This document shows, in pieces, positions 26,461 to 34,876 of a stretch of DNA of 64,000 nt. Source of the stretch: Stromatinia cepivora (lineage: Eukaryota; Ascomycota; Leotiomycetes; Helotiales; Sclerotiniaceae); NCBI GenBank assembly GCA_014898415.1, contig RCTD01000019.1, positions 1,302,001 through 1,366,000 of the forward strand. Direction: 5' to 3'. Below the pieces are notes generated by a model. The model was not told the DNA's origin, searched no databases, and was given only the letters and a program-made list of their open reading frames with translations. The translations under genes and the position numbers were made by a program. Numbering within the stretch: the first letter of the stretch is position 1; each line of letters starts with the position of its first letter.

Positions 26461-27353
26461 CTTCTTTTGATCAAAATATTCTTTTAGATTATATAACGAT
26501 TCTAAATCAATTCATATGTGTTTACAATAATCCGAATAAAGTTCAAAAAGTTAAAGATAAGTTATTTATTTTCAAATAAGAAATCGATTTTTTATATGCT
26601 TATATTACAAAATTCGAAAGGATTCTTTACAAAACCAAAGATCAAAATTGGCCCGATTCGAATAAAATCTCAACCTTTTGTAATGGATTCAATATTACTT
26701 TTAGAAATCGTTTTTTTCAATAGTTTTCTTTTCTTTATTCTTATCCCGATTTTGTTCAGGTCATATAACAATTAGTTGTTTGTATAATGAATGGATTCTT
26801 TGTATTATTCTACTTTAGTGAATCTAGAGCTCTATATATATTGTAGAATCCATTTTATTTTCGGAATTACAATTCAATGGATATTAGTAATCTTAATATT
26901 ATTGATGCCTTTAGTTCTTTTGATACCCAATCAAACAAATCCGATTGTACTTTGATTTTACTTTGTGTATGAGTGTCTGAGTTTTCCTTTTCTGAAAGAA
27001 TTCTCTTATATAAGCAAAATAAATGTGTATAATATAGAAGTAACTTTTATTGGGTATGAGTTTATCCGTTAGATCTATATCAAGGAGTTCGAGATCGATA
27101 AGAGCCTATTCTGGTTATTACATTAACTATTGAATTCGAAAACGATGATGATAAGGATCTAGGAGAAATGATTAATAGCCGATATTTTGAAGATCGTTTG
27201 AAGGAGGTATATAGTACAGTGAATGTATATTCGTTGATTGTGATACAATCCGCATATCAAGAATTTTTATCAAAAGAAGATTAATGATCATTTTATACTT
27301 AAATTATTCATTTAAAATGAATTCGAGGCGAATTTTTCAAAAAGGGGGGGTAG

Positions 27354-27503
27354 TATTATGAGATATATGTGATCGCGTATGATCAGGCTAATACGGTATT
27401 AAGCTTCGAGCTGATCATATATATAGTTTCGTAGTACACTCTCTTTAGCTCTATAGCTTTTAATTCTAAGATTGATCTCTAAACGCTCGTTGGGTTCGTC
27501 ACA
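27354..27503 (+). repeat. 3' LTR of the inner element
   Basis: The second 150-bp copy, preceded by the polypurine tract and followed by the GATAT target duplication. It ends GGGTTCGTCACA, which preserves the canonical CA terminus. Confidence 0.9.
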
Positions 27504-28020
27504 GATATTATTGTTTTTGTTTTGAAGAATAATATTTTTATTTTGGAGAAGTATTCTTTATATTCTTTTTGGAGATTCTTTATTAGTATTCAATCTTTTC
27601 TTCGATCATTATTTCTTTATATTTTTGTTGATATCTTTGATATCTTTTTGTTTTTCTTTTTTGTGGTTACGATCGTTAGTTTCACTATCTTTTGATACAT
27701 TGCTTATTATATATCGCTTTAATCCTATTTTGTTTTTACTTCTAAATCAGTATTATTTTGTTGTATCTTCATATTCAACATTTACAATGATAACTATATT
27801 AACAATTGTAAGAGAGAAGGAGAGTATTTTTGATAAGGGAGCCGAAAGTAGAACCGGAGATAGAACTAGAGGCGATTATAAAAGAAACCGAAGATAAAAT
27901 CAAAAAAGGAGATTGTATACTGGAAGATATATAGAGTAATATACTAAAAAAAACAAATGATTACATTAATAATAAAAGAATATATATCCAAATAAAAAAA
28001 GTATTAAACTTTATTATATA

Positions 28021-28310
28021 GTATATAGAGATTATTAGATACTTAGTCAAATATAGTATTAAAGATCAATAGATATTATAGCTTCTTGGAGTCAATAGCT
28101 AATAAAGCTTATCAATTAATATATGAAGATCATTAATACTTAGCCAAATATGGTATTAGAGATCGATAGATATTATAACTTTCTGGAACTGGTAGTCAAT
28201 AAAGCTTATTAGTTAATATATAGAGATCATTAATATTTAAATAAGTATAATACTAGAGATCGATAGATATAATAGTTCCCCGGAGCAAAAGCTACTAGTT
28301 AATAGTCTAT
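28021..28310. repeat. Tandem array of about three 97-bp units near the 3' end of the outer element
   Basis: Units start near 28021, 28119 and 28215. Each carries AGAGATYATTA, a GTATTARAGATCRATAGATAT core and AATAAAGCTTAT. The third unit is more diverged. Copies differ mainly by transitions, as elsewhere in the island. Confidence 0.7.
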
Positions 28311-28728
28311 TAGTCATCCTAATTGATAGTTAGTTATACTTTTATTACGAAGAGAAGAATTATAAATATAATTCTATAGGATGTACTATTTTATTAAAGA
28401 GAAACATCTGTATTACAATATAGGGCTAAAGGCTCTAGCCCAATACAATTGGAGGATTAGGAGTAGGAGAGATGGATTTCCTTTAATTTTTATTATGAAA
28501 AGAGGGGTACTGATTATCCTTTAAAGATTATTATATTATCGTAAAGCGATCATTCTATTCGAAATAATCTTGTTAGATTTTGGGTCTTAAAAGATCTAGC
28601 AAAGGAATAATCATTCAACATTATTGGCTTTCTATTTCAGGTTAATGTTGCTCAATTCGGTTTAAACCAATTGTGATACTTATAGTTTAGTCCTCTCTGC
28701 TTTTATATACATTACGCTCCTAAGGGAA

Positions 28729-28892
28729 TATTGGATTTTGGATCATACTGTATATCTAAGCATAGGACTATACTATAATGGGATTAGCCTGCACATGATT
28801 CTACCGAATCACACAACCTGTATAATAGCTTCTAGCCAGATAACCTTATAAAAAACAATGCTTTTCCACCCATTCAATATGACTTGTTAACA
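28729..28892 (+). repeat. 3' LTR of the outer element
   Basis: A 164-bp copy matching 24785-24948. It is followed immediately by AATAA, the target-site duplication, and preceded by the AAGGGAA purine tract. It retains CA dinucleotides at several sites where the 5' copy has TA. Confidence 0.9.
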
Positions 28893-29739
28893 AATAAGAA
28901 TATAAAGATTATAATTTGGAAAGGCTTTTGGAATCTTGGAAAAAGCAATCTATATATAATGAATAAAGATTTTGAAAATAAAAAATATAAATATAATACT
29001 AATTTATATCTTAAAGTCCTCGATATTAAAATAGATTTTGCTTTTGAAAGATTAAATCCAAGATATGAATTTATATAGAATAATATTTCTATTTATTGTA
29101 TTTACAAGGTATAGAATTGATTTCAAAAGAAGGAGATTTTAATATTGAAGGATTAGTTTCTTTACTCTTTTGATTTCAATTCTATTGAATATATTTAATA
29201 AATTTTAAAAATAAAATTATATAAAATATTTCCTAATATTATAATTAACAAAAGCAAATCGGAATATATTAAATAAAGATTAAAGAGCTATTTATAAATA
29301 GTTTAAGATATATTAAATCAAGAATTATTCGATAAATTAGAGGCAAATATATTTAACAAAATCGAAATCTGTATTGTAGCAAAGGGCTGGTATACAAAAT
29401 ACTGATTAATTGTAGGGTAATAAGGATTTGAATTTTTTTTGAGGAATAATATAGATATAGAATTTCAATATATTCAAATTTTGGATTATAATAATTAATG
29501 ATTGATTTTATAATTAAATTAAAAAATAGATATTGAATATATAAAAAGATTGAAATTAGGTTGTGGGGTAATATAAGTTGACTAGTACTGTAGGTTACGC
29601 ATATACTCTCGTCTAATGTTACACTATAATCATGCAATGCAATTTTACAGCCATCACTTGAACATTTAGAAGTTGTTTTCTTTGATAATTATCTTATTAA
29701 AAGTATCTAGGTGTGATAATTCTAATCTACTTAAGGTAA

Positions 29740-30177
29740 CTAAACAAGTGAGAGGTTCTTACATGCCCCATGGATACAAAATCCACGAAGGAAGTTCCCC
29801 ACTCCAAAGTGGGAGTGTTCTCAATTGCCAGAAGCCAATTGTAAATTCGATTACCGAGTCGATATGGATGCAAGTCCCTCTCTCCAGACGGCCATATGCT
29901 GGAGGAAAACGCCAGATAACCAATACTCCGTACCACGACATTTGTCGGTATGCAATCAGTTAAGTATGCAATCATTAAGTATGCAATCGGTTAAGTATGC
30001 AATGACCAAACTCCATGCTAAAACATATATATCCATGTTTCCAATGTAAACTCCATCTTGTGCCATGTGTTCCATTCCCTGTGATGAAACAATAATCCTT
30101 CTTTTTCCCGTAGTAAAGCATTCCCTAAACGCCGTCGCAATGCTCCGTATCCAATATACACAAGTCATTAATTCGTA
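29740..30177. other. Non-coding flank between the AT island and sfi1, with a 16-bp minisatellite
   Basis: Composition is normal again here. A 15-16-bp tandem motif GTATGCAATCRGTTAA occurs three and a half times at 29948-30003. Overlapping open frames on both strands (29727-29975 minus and 29825-30049 plus) have no recognisable family. No gene is supported. Confidence 0.6.
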
Positions 30178-33100
30178 TTATCCTTCAGGTATGTCTGGAA
30201 ACCCTCCACCCATTCCTAATGTACTCCGTCCTCTTTTAGAAAAGGGCATTGATGATCCATAAATTCCCTTTCTTAACTCTCGCTCAAGTGGTGTGGTCAA
30301 TGGCGCTCTTGGCGTAGTTGAATGAAATCGCGCCGATGCAGCAAGAACCCGTTGCGATCTTCGAGATGGTGTAGCCATGTACCCTGGTTTTGGGGTGGTT
30401 GGATTCAATGGAGGCTTGAATGGAACCGTCGCTCTATGCGGAGGATCCTTTTCGTAAAGCCTCTTCGTGATTTCATCCATATCAACTTCTTCCCCGAAAT
30501 CCGACCAATTCTCCGCTGTATCGGTTCCGGGAGGTGTACCTATGTCCATGAAGGGGCGTTGCCGCGCGGTTCGCTGTCGCCAGTAGTTAAACATTTTTCT
30601 GTGCCCTTTCCTTGTATTTTTATCGTGCACTTCTTTTGCAGTGTTCGCCATAGCTCTTGTTTGAATCGTCCGCAAGCTCCATTTCCGAAGCGCATCGCTC
30701 TGGCGACGTTCTTGAAAGTCCAACGTTGCTTCGATGTTCAACACCTGTAATGACTCGGTACGATTCTTCCACTTATTGAAGAATTTCCTCATCGCCATTT
30801 CTTTCCAAAGAGGTTCTAATTCGGCCACTTCTTCCGTCCGAGCCCTCCACTGATCAAACGAGTTCATTCCTATGATGAATGTTTTACCTTGGGCAAACTG
30901 ACGTGCCTGTTCGTTCAGTGCCATTCTCTCCTGCGCCTGTTGGCGCCAACGCGAAAACATATCTCTTGCTAGATACAGTTTTCTGTTCCTTCGAACTTGA
31001 ATATACGCAATTTTACGCTTTTCTCGTTTCGATTTCTGTGTTGCCTCTCTCCACTTATTCAGAGCGCTCCTCAACACGAAGTACTTATTGGCAGAGCGAG
31101 CCACCTTGTTTAGTTTTACGGTTCGCTGGAGCTGCGCGCGCATAGAATCGAGACATTGACCTAGAATTCGTGGAGCTTGAAAGTCCGTCGCTTGGGCTTC
31201 AATCTCGGTGCGATCATTCATTTTTGCATACCATCGTTTGAGGACGGAGGTTGCGACATTTTTGTTATCGTGTCGTCGAGCAATTTCTTCGCGTTCCCAG
31301 CGCCTACTCCGTGTGTCTTGGGACCTATCAAACCAGACTTCTAAGCACGCAGATTTAGCCTCTCCTTTCTTCTCTCTTTGTAAAACTACCAATTTCGTCT
31401 CCAATCTCCAGGTTTTAGAGGCTTTCGCGACAGCGCGGTCATCGGAGATGGCTTTCAGTCTTTTCAACTTAGTCTGATGTCGCCATTTAGTCAACGCTTC
31501 CCGTAAAATCTTGCCACGATCAATCTCTGCGGCTTGTTTTTCTTGCTGGGCGCGAAGCTTCCAAGTCGACAGGGAGTCTTTCAACAAGCTTGTATTGTGA
31601 CTAGCCACTACATTTTTTTCCGCAGGCGCTGTCTGAGCTTCACGACGCCATTTCTTCAAAGCACTTCCCAGTTTCTTGGCCTTGGCTGCACGCTCGGCTC
31701 TGTCGTTGAGTACGACTTGCGTTTCCGTTTTCTCTTTCCAGGTATCCATGGTTTTCGTAACCACATTTAGCAATCTCTCATCCTCTGCTAGCTGAGTGGC
31801 TTCGCTCACAGCTTGTGCCTTTCCTACCCATGTTGATAAAGCCCGTTGCCTATTCTTTTCGTCGATTCGTTGGGTAAATTCTACCACCTTTTTCTCCTGG
31901 GCCATTTTCGAAAATACTCGCCCGAGAAGGTTGCCCTTGGCCACTTGAGCAGCCATATTCGATTTCTCATCAATCTCCTCCTTCTTTGCTTTCCATTTGC
32001 CGAAAAACTTTTTCAATTGGAATTTTCGAGCTATTTCCTCGTTTTCTTTAACCTTTTTCTCATTCTCTTCCGTTTGAGACTTCCAAGCAGTGAACATTCG
32101 TGATCTAAGCATCTGTCTCTGTGCGACTTTGGTTATTTCCACCTTTTCGCGAGCGATCACCGCCCAGTGAGTCAACGCCTTATGCTTGAGGTGACAATCT
32201 CTGGCTTTCTCAACTCTTCTTTCGAGTTTTGCATATCGCTCCTCCACCTCCCGAAGTTTCTGCTGGGCTTCCAAATGGGCTTGCTGAGCTCTTTCAGCGA
32301 CTTCCTGGGCCTCTTGGAGCTGTCGTTTCACCTCCATTTTTTCCCGAGTCATTTCGAGCCAGGTGGAGAATGCCTGTCCTTGAAGGGCTTGGTTGTCGTG
32401 TTTCGAAGCGATGGCTTCTAGTTGTGCTTTTCGTGCTAGACGTGCTCTTGCTTGATCTCGCCACACATATAGCTTTCTAATAATGAAGTCTTCAAAATAA
32501 TGTTCAGAGACAACATCCGCTCTGCTTTCCATCCATCCAACAGATACCTTACTTTCGGCAACGTCGCTCGAGTCATATTGTTCTTCAGCTTCTGAAGTTG
32601 TGGTCAACTCGTCGCTTGTGTCTTGATGTTCGTTTGTAATATTGTGAAGGGGGATTCGACCAGATGGGCGACCCCTCTGAGCACCTCTCTCTGGGTGTCG
32701 ATTTATCGAGCGAATACTGCCATGTGTCGAAACTGATCTGCCACGTCTGCGAGGTGGGTCATCCTCACTGGCTTCTAGCCAATTTCTAACATTGTTCACT
32801 CCACGTTCTTCACGTCCTTTTTGCGTGGTTCTAGGTGGTTGCGGTGTAGGTTCCGGGAGAGGCTCCGGCGATACTGCGCGTGTAGCTTCTGAAATAAAGC
32901 TCTTTAATTCATTCATTTTGGCGGGTGTGACTGGCCCGAGAGGTAGAGGAGAGAACGATTTATTCCTTTTATGTTTTGGCTCATGCGCTTGAGCTTGTGC
33001 TTGAGCTGCATTCTCCATATCCAAGACTCCTGTCTCCGAATTGCGTCGTGGTAATGGTGGTTCATTCTCGTCATTAAAGAGAGTGTCGCTTTCCTTATAA

Positions 33101-33558
33101 TCTGCGACATCTGGAGAAGTAGCTTTGCTACTTCGTAGATATTCATATCGATCGGTATCGAATTCAAGGGTAATGCCTCTTTGCGACAAAACTTCCTTGA
33201 ATTTTTCGAAAAGTGTGCCATTGAAATCTCGCAGGGCGCCAATTTTGAACAAAATCCTGGCATATCGATTATCATGGTCGGTATCAATTCCAACTCGGGG
33301 TAGAATTTCATAGTATGATCTGAAGAGGGCGTTGGTGGGTAGTCTATCGCGCGGAAGTAGGGTGGGTAGGATATGTTGTGCGCGAACAACGATGTCATGC
33401 AGAATAAGCACATCTATCAGGTGTTAGCATTAATTATTATATAAATTCAATTGAATTGAATCTCAAGGCATACCATCATCGGTATAATAAGGTTCATCAG
33501 TTGTATTTGACCAACTGATTGGACCGTCGCGTGTAGACGGAAGTGACAAAGGAGACAT
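30178..33558 (-). CDS. sfi1: Sfi1-type spindle pole body protein (centrin-binding repeats)
   Basis: Sfi1 is the elongated half-bridge protein of the spindle pole body that binds centrin (Cdc31) along a long helix and governs spindle pole duplication. Minus-strand exons are 33558-33474 and 33413-30178, giving 1106 residues. The short first exon ends in EPYYTDD and joins in phase to DVLILHDIVVRAQHILP, a conserved fungal Sfi1 N-terminus. Residues ~330-1010 contain many degenerate repeats of about 30-35 residues with a terminal aromatic-Trp-basic motif, for example ALTHWAVIAREK, MFTAWKSQ, FFGKWKAKKEE, ALTKWRHQTKLKR, MFSRWRQQAQER and FFNKWKNRTE. These match the Sfi1 consensus in which Trp-Lys/Arg marks centrin sites. 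The N-terminal 300 residues are disordered and Pro/Ser/Arg-rich. The C-terminal tail contains TPxxP and Ser-Arg sites that could be CDK targets, which is an inference. Confidence 0.92.
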
Positions 33559-34209
33559 GGGACCTTATCAAAAGGCATATACGTGAAAAGTAGTTTTGTT
33601 AATTATTTGTACATACAGTTATCGCGGATCGGCGATAAACAGCAATGAAAGCGAGAAGCAAGGTACAGTAAGGTACAGTAAGGTACAGCAAGGGTATACA
33701 GCAATTATTATGAGAATGAGAATTGCACAACTTTTTTAAAGCTCTTGGAATCGTGAATTGTGAATGTGAATGTGAATTTTCGCCGCGCGCTGAAGAGTGG
33801 AACATGATTTCGCGACTTTGGTGGAATTGATAAATGAATTGAATGATGGAACGCGACCAAATTTTAAGCTTTTACCGGTTTAATTTTTGGTGCAGAAACC
33901 ATTTGACGCTAATGGAGCTAGGACCCTTGTCAAAAAGATAGTCTAGCGAACCTTAGTGTTATTTTATCTCCAATTGAATTGATAAGATCTAATCGTTTCA
34001 ATGACTAATCATGGGATTGTTGAAATTATACTTTTCCGCATCAACAATGACCAATACTATCCGAACATATCCGTACAAGTGTCAATTTCTGATCCTCAAT
34101 TCCCGTCACTATTTCACTAATCTCAACAATACCTTATCACCTGACTACTCTCACTATTCCCAAACTCGAATAACAACTCAAATAACCCAAAGCCAAATCC
34201 TCACCAACC
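33559..34209. promoter_or_regulatory. Divergent promoter region between sfi1 and the twin-CX9C gene
   Basis: A 651-bp spacer between divergent genes. A 10-bp tandem motif AGGTACAGTA occurs about four times at 33661-33700, and a short TGAATG repeat lies near 33759-33778. No TATA box or known operator could be assigned. Confidence 0.5.
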
Positions 34210-34561
34210 ATGCCTACTCGAACGAGACCAATTGAGAAACTCGCACAAGCAGTTGCCAAATGTTCCACTGAGGTATATGTTCAATTTATCCCCTCCATTA
34301 CTTCATCTTTCACCCTTTGCCCCTCCATACCTTTACCCCTCCACCGCCTCCCTTCGATAACCCCCAACCCATCCATTAACACCCTCAACACAGGCATCCA
34401 TATACGGCAAATGCATCGTAGCAGATTACAATTCCGTCCATAAAGATAAATGCCTGACGGAGTTTATGAGATTGAAAGATTGTTATTTGGTACGTCTAAA
34501 ATTAGCTCTTCCGAAATTGCTCAGAACTTATGTTTATTAGGTTGCGGCGAAGAAGAAGTAG
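34210..34561 (+). CDS. Twin-CX9C small protein, NDUFAF8-like complex I assembly factor
   Basis: A three-exon mini-gene (34210-34272, 34394-34489, 34541-34561) encodes 59 residues, too short to stand out as one open frame. Cysteines at 18, 28, 41 and 51 form two exact CX9C motifs, the coiled-coil-helix fold imported to the mitochondrial intermembrane space by Mia40. The spacing together with ASIYGKC, CLTEFMRLKDCY and a C-terminal VAAKKK resembles animal NDUFAF8 (AAYGRC, CAREFEALRSC, AAAAKK), which partners NDUFAF5 in complex I assembly. There is no mitochondrial presequence, as usual for this class. All introns have GT-AG ends and both internal phases are 0. The assignment as a twin-CX9C protein is firm; the specific NDUFAF8 orthology rests on local similarity and length. 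It is divergent to sfi1 and convergent with the IleRS gene. Confidence 0.85.
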
Positions 34562-34876
34562 ATGCGATTATTCTTTAGGGAAATTTAATTCATTGAGAAG
34601 CTGTACGTGGCGATCTTGTTCAACTTGATGTGTATGCATGGCTGGATGTGAGCAGTTTTATACCGTAATTGGGGTGTTTCTACGATCTCGTTTGGTATCC
34701 TCTAGACCTCGTCTATCACGTAGTCACCTGCCAACGTCTTAAACAAATACAAAGATCCATGAACATATTCTTTGCAATGACTTTTAGGATTTCATGAAAA
34801 TTGCTACTGTAAATGCCAAAGGGTAACCATCTAGAATGTCTTCTGATGCCCGAAAACATGTCTATGAAACATCAAA
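34562..34876. other. Convergent 3' flank between the twin-CX9C gene and ils1
   Basis: A 315-bp spacer holding the two 3' UTRs. Nothing else is visible. Confidence 0.4.

Larger units (their letters stand above)
25829..27503 (+). mobile_element. Inner nested LTR retrotransposon with a degenerate Gag-like region and no pol
   Basis: Two 150-bp direct repeats (25829-25978 and 27354-27503) of equal length bound the element, and about two dozen differences between them are all transitions. The copies start TATCACGAG and TATTATGAG and end GTTATA and GTCACA, consistent with an original TG...CA. Both flanks carry GATAT (25824-25828 and 27504-27508), a 5-bp target-site duplication that places it inside the outer element. 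A strong purine tract ending in seven G residues (about 27339-27350) precedes the 3' LTR and fixes orientation. The internal 1.37 kb has one recognisable coding trace, at about 26275-26460: PDPEKF followed by FQKFD, an in-frame stop and LPSIRTKL. It resembles the capsid part of fungal LTR-element Gag proteins. No protease, reverse transcriptase or integrase trace was seen. It was therefore a gag-only or deleted derivative. Confidence 0.87.
24785..28892 (+). mobile_element. Outer LTR retrotransposon remnant, non-coding, interrupted by a nested element
   Basis: Two 164-bp direct repeats (24785-24948 and 28729-28892) bound this element. The first begins TGTTGGATTTTGG; the second begins TATTGG and ends TTAACA, so the termini fit TG...CA after transitions. 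The flanking 5-bp sequences are identical (AATAA at 24780-24784 and 28893-28897), a target-site duplication. A purine tract (AAGGGAA, 28722-28728) lies just before the 3' LTR, as expected for second-strand priming. No tRNA primer-binding site could be assigned after the 5' LTR. Without the nested insertion the internal part is about 2.1 kb. It shows no recognisable gag, protease, integrase or reverse transcriptase, so it was probably a non-autonomous (LARD-like) or internally deleted element before degradation. Orientation is inferred from the purine tract. Confidence 0.85.
24110..29740. repeat. AT-rich, RIP-type degenerate repeat island
   Basis: Base composition changes abruptly near 24110 to very AT-rich sequence and returns to normal near 29740. 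In between there are no intact genes, stop codons are dense in all frames and TA dinucleotides are common. The island contains two nested LTR elements (listed separately), two sets of internal tandem repeats and flanking degraded sequence at 24110-24784 and 28898-29740 that I cannot assign to a family. The paired LTRs differ only by transitions, often CpA versus TpA. That is the expected product of repeat-induced point mutation, a known genome-defence process of filamentous ascomycetes. A quantitative RIP index was not calculated. Confidence 0.88.

Noticed and set aside
28021..28310. Possible CRISPR-like array
   Set aside because: The 97-bp units are head-to-tail tandem repeats without spacers, in a eukaryotic transposon.
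24785..28892. AT-rich island as a centromere or mitochondrial insert
   Set aside because: The paired LTRs with target-site duplications and transition-only divergence explain it as degraded retrotransposons; no mitochondrial gene fragment was seen.
29673..29975. Overlapping frames on both strands next to the AT island
   Set aside because: Both strands are open over the same 250 bp, neither has a family match, and the start codons are not supported by context.
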